64,000 nt of DNA. Origin: Toxonevra muliebris (lineage: Eukaryota > Arthropoda > Insecta > Diptera > Pallopteridae). The notes under the pieces are model-generated. The model was not told where the DNA came from, did no database searches, and saw only the letters and a program-made list of their open reading frames with translations. How positions within the stretch are numbered: the stretch's first letter is position 1; each line of letters starts with the position of its first letter. This document shows, piece by piece, positions 1 to 11,319 of the stretch. The stretch is taken from positions 19,296,708-19,360,707 of the forward strand of contig OY829329.1 of the NCBI GenBank assembly GCA_963691655.1, written 5' to 3'. The position numbers were made by a program, and so were the translations under genes.

Positions 1-453
1 AACTAATACAAGAGGGAAAAAAGTTTTGAAATCAGACAATATCTTCAGGTTCCAAAAGGATTTCGAATATGTTATGCCTAGGTTTAAATGCTTCTAGCCA
101 TATGTTTGATGCCGTAAAATTGGAAATATTTAATGCTTGAGCAATAACACTCTACAACTACAAAATAGTTTCCGCTGATCACGAATCTATTCAAAACTTT
201 TCGGGTCAGATCAGATTCCGTGTATATTCGTAAATCTTGGTTTTTTGCAAATTTGATAAATTTATGGATGAAATTTTTTTTCCTGTTTTTTTTTTGTTTT
301 TTGCTTTCCTACATGAATCATACAATTTTAAGAGTTGTGGATGATTTTTACAGATTCGTGATCGTGTAATTTTGCTTTGTGTTGTAATATCGTCCCGAGA
401 TTGCAAAATATTTTTGAGTGCAAGGGTAAACAACTTAAAAGCGAGTGAATCAA
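1..453. other. AT-rich intergenic DNA, no gene seen
   Basis: AT-rich sequence with poly-T tracts. The only open frame is a short lysine-rich one without recognisable similarity, which I treat as chance. Nothing functional is visible before the transposon that starts near 454. Confidence 0.6.
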
Positions 454-1574
454 TAGCTGCGTTTTATTCGTCACTTGCTTCTAGTTATGTATAACTAGCA
501 GCGATAATTGTATGGGAAAAACAAAAACAAAGCCGCTGAGACAACACGTATAATTATAGCTGTTATGTTTACTTAATAAGTAGTTTAACTACATCAAATT
601 CTATTGTGTGCTGCCATAAGTGAAAGAAGAAGCATGACTGTTTGGCAAAAAACAAAAAAGAAAAAGATTCGAAATGTCTGCCGGCGAAAAGATGTAAAAA
701 ATCATCGTTAAATATTCTTAGGACGATTTTACACGATCAATGTTTTGATGTCAAACAATGAAATTGTTGTTGTTTTGAAAAATGAACACTGAGCAAAAGA
801 GAGAATGAACACATTTCACTTCAAACTTTTTTAGTGACGAAAAAAACCTGCATCACTTCAAATAAAATGGAGTTGCTGCAGATACACTGTTGTATTTTAC
901 TGGAAAATACTAATATTTAATGGAAAATACTACATTTTTTACTTACTTATAAAAACATTTTTTTCTTTGCCACCTTTTACGTTGTTTGCCTTTTGTTTGT
1001 TTGTGAAAATGAGTGCTGTTTAAAAAAGTAGTAATTTTTATAAAAACTTGGTAATTTAATGGTCAAGAAAAAAAATAGCGAAGCTTATTTTAATAGTTCG
1101 GAAATTTTAAGCAATACTTTTCTGTGCTTTTTTCATACATAAATGAAATATTTTTTGTATAATTAATTGCTATTTCCACAAACATTATCTCATATTGTTA
1201 TTATAATTAATTTCCATTCAATTTCATTCCAATTGTTGAATTTTCATTCACTTCAAAATACAACTAAATACTTTATAGTTGGAAAAACATAGTTGCAGAT
1301 TAAAGTATTAAAAAAAAAAATTCAGCAAAAAACTGATAGTGTAACAGGGTATCAAACAAAACGATGAAAAGAGAGTAAAAACAGAAAACATTGACCTTGT
1401 AGCATCAGCCTTATAAAGAGTAAGAATTAAAAACAATGCCCACGATTGACCGCAATGGCTGGAAGCAGTTGCTGAGCAGTTTCATTATGAATTACAGTAT
1501 AATGAAGAAGAGGCTTAACAGCTTGGTCGTTTTATTCGCACATGTTAAACTAGCTGGCGAATAAAATGCAACTA
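454..1574 (+). mobile_element. TIR DNA element (copy A of a three-copy family), split by a nested insertion
   Basis: The left end reads TAGCTGCGTTTTATTCG and the right end, read in reverse complement, TAGTTGCATTTTATTCGC, so the termini are inverted repeats of about 18 bp. The same sequence recurs uninterrupted at 18161-18589 in the opposite orientation (429 bp) and as a partial copy near 5877-6112. Comparison with those copies shows that 721-1410 is an extra insertion here. No transposase frame is visible, so the element is non-autonomous. The superfamily is not certain. Confidence 0.75.
721..1410. mobile_element. Nested 690-bp TIR element, flanked by TTA
   Basis: This segment interrupts the element at 454-1574 and is absent from the other two copies of that family. 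It is flanked on both sides by TTA (718-720 and 1411-1413). The ends are imperfect inverted repeats: GGACGATTTTACACGATCAA on the left, and GGCTGATGCTACAAGGTCAA as the reverse complement of the right end. A three-base TTA/TAA duplication is the habit of PIF/Harbinger and Tourist-like elements, so that is the likeliest class, by inference. No coding frame is visible inside. Confidence 0.65.
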
Positions 1575-1949
1575 ATGTCATGAAATGATGCACACGATTT
1601 CATGCGTTGCACAGTCTTTAATTTTTTTTTTTTTATGGCAAAATTCTTTGATCTTCAGTTCTTATTTTTTTTTTCAATAAAAACAAAACATTTCGGTCCG
1701 ATTAAAAAGGTTCTATGGGCTAAAAATGTCAAAAGCGCGGCCCATGACCCAATTGGAAGGTGGCCCGAATAGTAAGGGGAATTTCTTCTGAATCCAAAAA
1801 TAAAATTAATAGTGCGGTTCGATTAGGAGGTGTCCCAATTACAGAGTGTCCCAATTAGCAGGTTTGACTGTAACAATATTTCAGTTGATTATTTTCAAAT
1901 GGTGCACTAGTTTAGTGCCCACCACTGTATGCATTTCTGTGCATACTAC
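1575..1949. other. Intergenic; possible old DNA-transposon end near 1700-1872
   Basis: Between two clear elements, 1690-1872 carries repeated motifs around CCAATTA and ends in a sequence whose reverse complement begins CAGTCAAACCTGCTAATTGG. CAGT-type ends followed by such text are seen in pogo/Tigger-like DNA transposons. No partner end was found, so this stays a weak call. Confidence 0.3.
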
Positions 1950-3567
1950 CAAGGCCGGCTCTACCATATAGGCGAAATAGGTAACCGCGTAGGGCGACAG
2001 TGATTTGGGAGCGGAATTTTTCCTCTTCACGTACTTGATCAATTTTGTATCACTCAAGTCTGCCCTAACATCCTACCATCATCGATAAAATCCTCTAGCA
2101 CAATTATTTCTCTACATCGACATTTACCCTCACGAATTATAGTTACATTTCATAAAAATCTTTAATAAGTACAAAGTTGTATTAAGTAATAATTGCCACA
2201 GACACCACTCTTTTCGTTTTGCAGCATATTCGCGTTAAATTAAAATAAACTCCAATTTTGTTTTTTTATTTTTAACCCTCTCAGGATTTTCGTACACATA
2301 TGTGTTTAGAATTTGAACATTTTTGTTGTTTTCTTCTCTATCGTTTGGCAACTATTTTGTTACAATCGAAGCATAACCGTCGAAACTATTGTGACTTTTA
2401 TGAGAAAATCTCTTCTTTTTTTTGCGTTCTCTTTTTTCTTTTTATCTTTTTTTTTGGCTCGTAAATTTCAAAAAATTATTAAAAATACTAAATAATAAAA
2501 AGATAAATAAAAAAAAAAATTTCTTATGTAGATAGAACCTTCCTCTGTCGATAGTAGAGATGAAAATGACAAATGTGACCGAAAATGACTGACCGTTCTT
2601 TTGGTAAAAACGGTCAAAAAAGGTCATTAATAAGTCATTTTTTGTCATTTCCAATATAATGAAAAGCATCTCACAAAATTAATATGTTTTATTTACCAAA
2701 GAAAAAATTAAATTTTCACATTTTTTAATTTAAAAAAAGAGGGAAAAATAAAAATTTTAAAAAATGTAATTAAATTTGAATGGTTTATGTTACTTCAGTT
2801 TCCAATTCATCCGAACTTCTGAAAAGTATTAATGGAGAAAAAGAATAGAGAGAAACAGCAACAAATATACTAAGGTATACCGATAACTAAAAAGCTCATT
2901 GTGATAGTAGGTAATTGATTTGAACCAAAAACAACAACATCTTTTGTGTAAGCAAAATAAAACAAAGAGTTGCATTCAAGAAAAACACAACAACAATGAT
3001 AGCAAAGCATATGAAAGAAATTTGCACATATAATCTATGCGCGTGTTATTACGAATTTGACCGAAAAAGACTGAAAATTACCGGTAATTTTCAGTTAAAT
3101 ACCATTGTGACCGTTAACTTTCGCTCTTTTTACATCTCTAGGCTATAGAGACACGTTTTGTGTAAGTTGAAGTATTTTAAAGTTCCTTGAAAGTTTTTTA
3201 GTATGCAGATGTACACATCGCGTACGTCTAAACCTGGGCAGGTAAAAATTCGTGAATAGTTTTTTTTTTTTTTTTTTTTACTATAGGAGCCCTAAACACG
3301 AAAATCAACATTCCTATAACATTCCATTTTTTCCTACCACGGGAAGTACACTTTCACCTGAGAGAGTTTTTGTCATGATTAACATGATCAAGTCCCGTAG
3401 AGCGACCTTAAACTTTAAAATCGTTATTCTAGAAAATTTTACTCAGGTCATTATTCCGTCGTGCCCTCAACTTTTTTGTTTTAGCTTTTCCTATTTAATA
3501 AATTAATTAATATGATTTATAATCTTTGTGCTCGCCTAAGGCGGTAAAATACCTTGAGCCAGCCCTG
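1950..3567. mobile_element. Non-autonomous hAT-like element with perfect 8-bp target duplication
   Basis: The element starts CAAGGCCGGCTC and ends GAGCCAGCCCTG, so the termini are 12-bp inverted repeats with two mismatches. Both flanks carry the same eight bases, CATACTAC (1942-1949 and 3568-3575). An 8-bp duplication with short C-A-rich inverted termini is diagnostic of the hAT superfamily. The inside is AT-rich, has no intact transposase, and contains another hAT-type element at 2555-3140. Confidence 0.85.
2555..3140. mobile_element. hAT-type MITE nested within the 1950-3567 element
   Basis: The left end is TAGAGATGAAAA and the right end, reverse complemented, is TAGAGATGTAAAA. The flanks GTCGATAG (2547-2554) and GGCTATAG (3141-3148) match in six of eight bases, as expected of an eroded 8-bp hAT target duplication. 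The interior has GACCG and related short motifs repeated on both sides, and no coding frame. Confidence 0.7.
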
Positions 3568-3575
3568 CATACTAC

Positions 3576-5876
3576 ATTTGTATTTTATTCAAATTAAACC
3601 AGCCTAACTTGCATTTGACATTATTATTATACCGTGGTCCATTTATCGAAATATAATGTACGTTTCATATTTATAACGCCATTTATAATTTCCAAATACT
3701 GTATAACGAATGGCTGAACTCACTTTGTTAATTCGGATAAAATGTTGCTTCGTAGTCTGTGTAAATGAAATTTCATCAACGTCGTTGTTGTTGGTGTATA
3801 GCGCTATTAATGAATAGTTGTTAACACTATGTAAATAACTTGAATATGTTTGGGGGAAAAAATTAAAATAAACTTCAATAGAGAAAACAATTTTATAAAA
3901 TTTAAAACTTGTTTCAAGTTTTCCCGAGAACTAGAAAACTTTTTGTATGTAGTTGACCGTAAGCAAAAGTTTGTGCTTTTTTACATATCTATTTATTTTA
4001 ATTTTTGAATTCACAATTTTTAATTAAGCAATTATTTTGTTCTTTTGTTTTAAATTACAGACTCAAGGATCAGTTATACAATTATTGGTTTACAATTTTC
4101 AAATAAAACTTTTATGGTACACATACTTTTTACATACTCTCACGTATGAATTTTATGTTGTGCATTGATGTGTAAGAATGCTAATTAAAATTATTCACCA
4201 TTCACCAAAAATAAAATCTTTAAAATACTGCAAATAGCTTTGACTTCAATTGGTATTTTATTTGGTATGCAGTTTGAAAGATACACCAATTACGAAAATA
4301 GTTACAAATCTTACCTTTGAAAAATGTAAAAAATTCGCACGAAAATGGGCGTAGAATTTGACTGCACTTAGCCTTACCAAGTGGTAATGGCGAGCGCATA
4401 GCAAAGGCGACTGGCGAAGCTTGATTGAAGCGGCTAAGACTGAATATTTGGTTGAATTGCCAATTAAGTAAATTTCCTATTATTTGTGATACACCCTAAC
4501 AATAACAACAACGTTTGCGAAACTTTTTTTATACAATACAAGATCTACAATATCTTTTTCCGTTATACGGTAGATGGAAATTTTAAATGACGTTATAAAT
4601 ATGTAGCGCACCTTATAATCAAATATCAATTATTAAATAATTTGAAATTACAGATTACAAAAAAACTTTGTTGGTATTTTAAAATATTATTTAAATTGTG
4701 AAATTTAAAATGTCACTTTTACTTTTCTTTAATTTTAATTGCATTCCATTATAAATATTGTCAAGTAGCAGCTAGTTTTTTTTTTTTTTTTTTTTGATTA
4801 TTGCATATGCATAAACAGAGATTGGTAATTGGATATGTTGTGTTCCAAATGTTTTGTGTGGAGTTTCAAATTGCCAATGGCAATCTTTTCTTGATATAAC
4901 ACAAAAGCTAGTTTCAAATGAACACACAATACAAGAGCACGCTTAGAACAATACTAAATAATAAAACGATGATAGATTGTAAATGCTTCGCCCGATCGCA
5001 TTGGCCGTACTGTACTGTATGTGCAATGTAAGATGTTTAAGCGTCACTGCTGCTCACTTACAAGCAGGAAAAAAAAGTGTCTTTTGAAAAAACCGATATA
5101 CACCGTCATGCATACAGTCTGTTAAAAAAGTAAGTTGTCAAACATCGAAACAAAACTTTACTACCAGAAATATTTTTATATAACAACATAAAGCTACATG
5201 AAATGTTATTAAAATAACAATATTATGAAAAAAATTTGTTTTGATTTTGCATAAAATGATAATACAACAACTTAAAAATATGCCCTGAAATTTTGAAAAA
5301 ATAAGTTTTAAGTTTTAAGAAAGTTATAGCACGTAATAGACACCATTATTATGTATTACAGTAGCCACTCTTCACTCATTGAAACTTTGAATGTGTTTTT
5401 TAGAAACCTCATTTTCAAAACTTGCTATTTAACCGATCTTCTATTTTTTTTTTTTGCAAAAATATTAAAAAAAAAAAGGGAAAAAATCGATTCATTTTTT
5501 TTATTGTACCACTTTTGAATTTAATTTTTTTCCAGCATTATATTTCAAACTGAATGTTTCAGATTAATGCAAAGAGAGCTATTTTCCCCGCAAATTCGCA
5601 ACTACTGTGTGGACTCGGTAAAAAGATTACATGATAAAAAAAAAATAAAACAAAAATACTTTTGTTTAACTAAAAACATGTATGAAAAATTTAAATAAAA
5701 AAAAACTTTTTTAATATATTACGTTTTTAAAACGGACTAAAAAGTATAAAATAATTTCTCCTAGCCCCATAGAGATTTATTACCTCATATTTTCTCAGAT
5801 TTTTAACCCCATACAGATTTTCCTGAAAATTTGTAATTATGAATTTTAGTAGGTATGAAAATACCTGCATGATTTG
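3576..5876. other. AT-rich intergenic DNA
   Basis: Long AT-rich stretch with A and T homopolymers. No open frame with coding character, no recognised RNA gene and no clear element ends were seen. Confidence 0.55.
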
Positions 5877-6112
5877 GGTCTCGAAATGGCTGCCTGTGAA
5901 AATAAGTTAAAATCATCGTTAAATATTGTTATAAAGGGTAAAAACTAAGAACAATGCTCACGATTATTCGCAATGACTGGGATCCATTAAAATGTTTCAC
6001 CTCTAGCTGCTAAACAGTTTCATTGTGAATAAAAATATAACGAAAAAGAGACTTAACAACTTAGTCGTTTTATTTGCACATGTTAAACTAACTGGCGAAA
6101 AAAACACAGCTA
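5877..6112 (+). mobile_element. Partial copy B of the TIR family (right half)
   Basis: Matches the right-hand half of the elements at 454-1574 and 18161-18589, including the GGTCG/AGTCGTTTTATT block and the terminal CAGCTA. The left half is missing. The junction that is interrupted in copy A is intact here, which supports the nested-insertion reading of copy A. Confidence 0.7.
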
Positions 6113-6461
6113 TTAGTGCAATCCGTTAGGTCAAACGGCACTTCATATTTATACACTAACGTGAAAGTATGCTGTACTATAATGTTTGTATAATAATAGT
6201 TATAATAGCTACGCCATCTGTTTGTTGAAACCTCACTTCATTTTTATTCAACAGCCTGAAAGTATGCTGCACCATAATTATTGTATAAGTAATTAAATAA
6301 ACGCTAATATTTTATATTATATTAGGGTGATTCTCTAAGTTTAGTATATGCCCTTGCATGGTCCAAGAATAGGAAAAGTTGTAAAACGAAACAAAAACAA
6401 AATACACGTCAATCCATTTTGCAACACTTAAAAGCTTTTCCTACAACTATACCCATGTATA

Positions 6462-6535
6462 TGTGGCTGTTCACACGAGCGCAACCATGAACGCCTTTCT
6501 GAAAGAGAGAATAGAAAAAATGTATGTGCACAGCA
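6462..6535. mobile_element. Solo arm of the foldback MITE family seen at 34.3 kb
   Basis: The text around GCGCAACCATGAACGCC and the following AGAATAGAAAAAATG matches one arm of the foldback MITE at 34265-34413. Only one arm is recognisable here. A 70-codon open frame starting at 6463 overlaps it and has no recognised homology, so I do not call it a gene. Confidence 0.5.
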
Positions 6536-6899
6536 TGATTTCAGAAAAAACCCAAATAAAATCTCTAATCTTGCAAAAGACGTACCAGTATCGAAGAAAA
6601 AATCCTCATCTCAGATCACAACGTTCCTACATATACAAAATTCTAAAAAAAAGAAGTACTGAAATGTATTTCTAACGATGAAGGAAACATTTTGTAACGA
6701 TCACCAACAAACTCTGCCTCGTTATCAAATTGTAATGACAGGACAGAAAAAATACTCCTGAATAATGTAGAAATTCAATTAAATTGTTAGCGAAAAAGGG
6801 TGGCGATTTTGGTCAGTTAGTATTATTAAACTTAAAAAAAATCTGAACCAAGTTCTTTTTTTCCACAATATTATTGATATTTCAATAACATTTCGTGTA

Positions 6900-7730
6900 G
6901 CTTTATAGCCTAGTCGGTAGAGTAAAAAATGCACCAAAAGTTCATAAAAATTCGAAACTGAGATTTTTCTACAGTAATTGTTAGTGGGGGTATGATAGAT
7001 TAAAAAAAACACAAAAATCAGTCCTCTGCGACCCCCCTAAAAAATCCCCCCTTTTGTGAAAAAGCCTGTTTTTTTACTAATAACTGGTTAACTGTTGGAG
7101 AAAAAATTACATCCTACAAAAAAAAAAAGCTTGAGAGATTTTCTAAAAAAAGGTATTTTTTTTTTGTATATGTCATAGTTTTCGAGATATTCAATATTTA
7201 TGAACTTGAAAATTTAGTACTTTGGATGTACTGTGGATGCGCGCGCATCTTTGTTTATTTGAATTTTTGCGTGCGGAGCCTATAGGAAAAATTGAATTAC
7301 TCGAAAACCAAACAAACTAAGAAGAAAAATTAAAAAGGGTTTTGAAGGGGATATAAAGTACATCTTCTGCCATTTTCATTGACAACGGATAATTTTTTGT
7401 ATACAAAAACAACAATATAGTATAGTTGCCTGTTGGTTTTTACTACTTTTACTATTTGCAGGCCTAATAAAAATATCTGGTTTCACTATATGCTATAAAT
7501 CTATTATCTCTTGGTTCAAGACATTACTTCTGAAAATCCTGTAAAAGTTAGAAATAAAAAATTCTCATTTTGCAATTTTATTAGTAAAAAAATGCTTTTT
7601 CCACCAAAGGGGGGATTTTTTGGGGGGTTCGCTCTGCAATCCCACTAACAATTACTGAAGAAAAATCTCAGTTTAGAATTTTTATGACGTAAATTTTTAT
7701 AATGACTGGACTATTATATTAAAAAAAAAA
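6900..7730. mobile_element. Long-arm foldback (inverted-repeat) element
   Basis: About 6945-7085 and 7585-7700 are inverted copies of each other. Shared blocks, read on opposite strands, include GAGATTTTTCT followed by CAGTAATTGTTAGTGGG, then a CCCCCC..AAAAAATCCCCCC tract, then TTTTTTTACTAATA. The arms of about 120-140 bp enclose a centre of about 500 bp without a gene. Exact outer ends are uncertain and no target duplication was identified. The class is unknown. Confidence 0.65.
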
Positions 7731-8910
7731 GTTTAATTTAAAATAATCTATTATTTTTAGCGGCTTAAGTTTTTTTATTTTTTTTTTTATTTTTGGCAAT
7801 TTACTTTTTCAACTTACTGTACCTCAAAAAGTATATGTATGTCGCTTATCTTCGACTATATCGTCATAACTCAAAATTGGACATTTTGAGTTAATTATAG
7901 AGAATAAGCCATTTGGATGTGATCCATCAACTACTAAAATCTACTTGGAAAAGCCACAGGTGAAACGCAGATGTATCATTTTTACATTCATACAAAATAT
8001 TCGAAATTAGAAACATCAAAAGCTTCTCTTTCAAAATTGAAAATTTTTAATTATGACGGTATAGTTGCAAATAAGCTATATATACATATATATGTATGTA
8101 TGTATAGAGTACATATTATATGTCACGATATTTAATATGCAAAATATAAGAAAACTGTAATTTATCTATGTCAAAAATAGTTTAAAACAAAAACTTCAAG
8201 CTAGTACAGTATAAATAAAATAGTTAGAAAAATCAATTATGTTTGTGATCACATGCGGATCCTATAGAGAGGAGGTTTGGAGACAGTCTTGTTCCCCCTT
8301 TCCAGTGATTATCTCAAACATTTTCAACGATCATATATTGATACAAATACATTAGATTGCCCATCTGTGCAAAGTTCTATTTTTTCCTGTTCCTAGTGGA
8401 TTTTCTGAAAGATTATATGAGAAAAATAAGATTTTGAAAAAAATATAGAGGTCTCTTGTGGAAAATAGCCAGTCGGTTTTGAATCAAAGACTCAAAAACG
8501 GGCTTTGAAAAGGTAAATAGCTTTAATCGTTGATAACTTCTAAAATATTGAATTTTGAGTAACTGTTCCAAACGCACTTTTTTTAAGGATAGGGCAATAT
8601 TTCGTTCTTAGAAAGTTTTGATCTACGAGTGAAATTTAACCATTTTTTGATCGAAATACTGTCAATTTTGTACAAAATTTCCATGGGAAAAATTCTATAA
8701 CGAATTTTTTCAATTTTTTAGAGGTGGTATTTTCTGTTTAAAACTTTTATATTATAGAGAATTAAATGAGAATGGATTTAAAAAAAAAGTTTTAAAAATC
8801 TTTAGTTTTAAGAAAAATAAGCCGTCTCAAAGTTAAAAAAAAAATCGATTTTTTGAATTTTTTTTTTTTTTGAATTTTAATTTTACTTATAGGTAGACGA
8901 ATCTTTATAC
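7731..8910. other. AT-rich intergenic DNA
   Basis: AT-rich sequence with ATAC/ATGT microsatellite-like runs near 8080-8110 and long T runs near 8855-8880. No gene or recognisable element ends seen. Confidence 0.5.
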
Positions 8911-8913
8911 AGT

Positions 8914-9375
8914 AGAAACGCAATAATTCTTACCCCGTTAATTCAAAAATCTCAACAATTTGCAACAAACTGTTAGAAAAAATCGCTTTAATTCGCAAAA
9001 AAAAGAAGGTGGACGTAGAAATGTTTGAAGTAGCATAGAGCAGAGCCGTGATCTCGGATGGAACGGCGTCGGACATGAAAAAAGTAATGAGCAAAGAACT
9101 GGAAAAGCAAACGAAGATCCATGGGGCATGCATACAAATAGCTGACATCGACTAAGAGGAAATAAGTAACATTGACCCAGAATTTGGCCATCGTACTAAG
9201 GTGACGGAGAATGAGGTGCTGGCAACTCTAACACGCATCACAAAAGGTTCCTCAGTCCCGAGCAAAGCATTTAAGGTAGTGGTAGACCAACTCCTCTACT
9301 CAAATAAACAAAATTTGAATAAAAAAGCGATTTAAAAAAAATTCCAATCAAAAGTGTGTAAAGGTTTTGGGTTCG
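8914..9375 (+). mobile_element. Possible pogo/Tigger-like transposon relic
   Basis: Starts CAGTAGAAACGCAATAATTC after TA and continues with TTAATTC-type text, the style of pogo/Tigger-class termini. The GC content rises over 9000-9260, as in decayed coding sequence, but all frames are broken by stops. The other end was not located. Superfamily assignment is by resemblance of the terminus only. Confidence 0.4.
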
Positions 9376-9589
9376 GCCGAATTTAAAAAAAAAATAACCG
9401 AAGTTTACTTAATTTTAACTCTTTCCATATTGGTTTCATGTGGGTCATCCTGTGTTTTGGTTTTGCGTTACTAATCAGCTGTTTACTGAAAAGTAAAGTT
9501 TACTAATCAGACAGTATATATTTTCGGATTTTTTCTTCATAAAATTAATAAAATAAATAGTAATTATTTGATTAACCAATACCATTAAA

Positions 9590-10300
9590 ATGGAGATTTG
9601 CGATACTTTTTACAGTAAAGACGAATATGTAGAGACGGTGAATATAGTTAATGGTTTGTTTCCTCCAACTGTTTGATGACATCATGTTTTCCCCATTTCA
9701 ATACAGGCTTCTGGAAATAAAGTAAGCCGCCAAACGGTGTTGTGTGGCTCACAGAATATTGTACTCAATGGAAAGGTGATTGTACAAAGTGGCGCTATTA
9801 TACGCGGTGATTTGGCAAATGTACGAACAGGACGTTATTGTGTGATTAGTAAGAATGCAGTGATACGCCCGCCTTATAAACAATTTAGCAAAGGCATTGC
9901 CTTCTTTCCCATGCATATTGGTGATCATGTCTACATTGGAGAGGGAGCAGTTGTATCGGCAGCAGTTATCGGCTCTTTTGTTTATATTGGAAAGAACGCA
10001 ATAATTGTAAGTGGCAGTAAAAAGTGAGAAAAATATAATTTTTGCAAATTCATTCAAATATTTAATTAATACTTAAAGGGGAGACGTTGTACATTGAAAG
10101 ATTGTTGCATTATAGAGGATGGTGCTGTTCTGCCACCGGAAACTACAGTTGCAAGCTATATGCGTTACACTGCCAATGGTGGAACTATTGAAGGCGGTCA
10201 AGGCAATCCAAGCTTTGTGCCAGCGGCAATGCAAGATCAAATGGTCGATTACACCAAGTCTTTCTATGAGCATTTTATACGCACACCGCAAGTCTGTTGA
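9590..10300 (+). CDS. DCTN5: Dynactin subunit 5 (p25), 189 aa, three exons
   Basis: Exons 9590-9637, 9707-10006 and 10079-10300 join in frame (16, 100 and 73 codons plus stop). The first splice restores the family sequence around EYVETASGNKVS, and the second gives [10 protein letters not shown]. The rest matches animal p25: [30 protein letters not shown], then [18 protein letters not shown], the hexapeptide repeats of a left-handed beta-helix. The usual length is about 180-190 aa, so the gene looks complete. p25 sits at the pointed end of dynactin and helps dynein bind some cargo such as endosomes. It converges on the ANKRD49 gene, with 178 bp between the stops. Confidence 0.93.
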
Positions 10301-10478
10301 TATGCAATTCTCAGTTTGTAAAGACTTAATAGTGATGTATTATAATTTTTTGTCAAATTAAGCATAATTTAACTATTTATATATATATAAAAGAGCGTAA
10401 AACACTCACCGAATAAATTAAAATTTTCTAAGATTCATGTTTTAATATGGAAGGAAATTTTGTTTTTATAATAATTCT

Positions 10479-11319
10479 TTAATCAATTAGACCCGTCTCA
10501 CAATCGTACGCAGCATGTCCCATCTCAAAAATCGGATAAGTCATACCAGTACGCTGGGCAATCTGTTCTGCAGTTTCTTCAGAATTATTTAATATCTGTG
10601 CATTAATATTGGGATCCATTAATAGCACTGTAGCGGTATTGCGGCAATTTGAAACGGTTGCTGCTACATGTAATGGTGTTTGTTGACCTTCAGATTGAGC
10701 ATTCACATCAGAACCATGTTGTAGCAGTAATCTAGCGCACTCGGCATTTCCCCACTTGCTTGCTGAATGTAATGGAGTCCATCCCATATCTGTCAAAGCA
10801 TTCGGGTTGGCTTTATGTTGTAGTAATAATTTGGCAATATCCACAAAATTATTGTAACATGCTCTATTTGGATGAATACAGAAAAAATATGTTAATGTTT
10901 TATAATTTACATCGATTGTAATACCTATGCAACGGTGTGTAACCATCATTGTCCACAGCATTCACAGCATCCGGATTCAGTTTCAGTATTTCACGTACTT
11001 CAGTGATTTTATTTTCATTTACAGCCCAAAGAATCATGCGTTCAATACTTGCTGAAAAGGAAATTAACATATGTAAATTTCTATTGATTAAAACAATTGA
11101 AATTAAATGTATACCTTGTGGATTTTTGTCTTCTTCGATCAAATCATCTGCGTCATCGTCCCAGCCGCTTACATGCAATCCTCGAGGTACTTTAGCATAG
11201 TGCAACTTTTGGATTTGCGGCGTTTCATCATCGGAATCATAATCACCCATTATCTGTTTAGCAATTTTCTTTTGTTGGGCTTCCAAAAAAATTTTAGTTT
11301 TTTTCAAATTTTTCAACAC
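10479..11319 (-). CDS. ANKRD49: Ankyrin repeat domain-containing protein 49 homologue, 238 aa
   Basis: Exons on the minus strand are 11319-11115, 11051-10925 and 10863-10479; introns are 63 and 61 bp. The splices give KNPQ-ASIERMILWAV and TPLHR-ACYNNFVDI. An acidic N-terminal part (GDYDSDDE, WDDDADD) is followed by ankyrin repeats of the TPLHRA..N...VAKLLLQ type: YTPLHRACYNN, GWTPLHSASKWGN and QTPLHVAATVSN. The C-terminal EETAEQIAQRTG matches the family's ETAFDIARRT. Mammalian ANKRD49 is a small nuclear protein linked to gene activation and spermatogenesis; the fly role is unknown to me. The start at 11319 is the first ATG; a second Met begins MGDYDSDDE. The order of repeats and the length fit ANKRD49 well. 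Confidence 0.85.

Noticed and set aside
3252..3506. 84-aa frame on the plus strand
   Set aside because: Starts in a poly-T stretch inside the hAT element and has no transposase motif.
6463..6675. A 70-aa gene
   Set aside because: It overlaps a MITE arm that recurs at 34.3 kb, and its sequence has no known relative.
6900..6935. Possible tRNA gene (AGCCTAGTCGGTAGAG resembles a D arm)
   Set aside because: No anticodon stem, acceptor stem or clean B box follows. It lies at the edge of the foldback element and is best read as chance or tRNA-derived remnant.
8930..9191. Three overlapping minus-strand frames
   Set aside because: They lie within the possible pogo-like relic, overlap each other and show no protein family.
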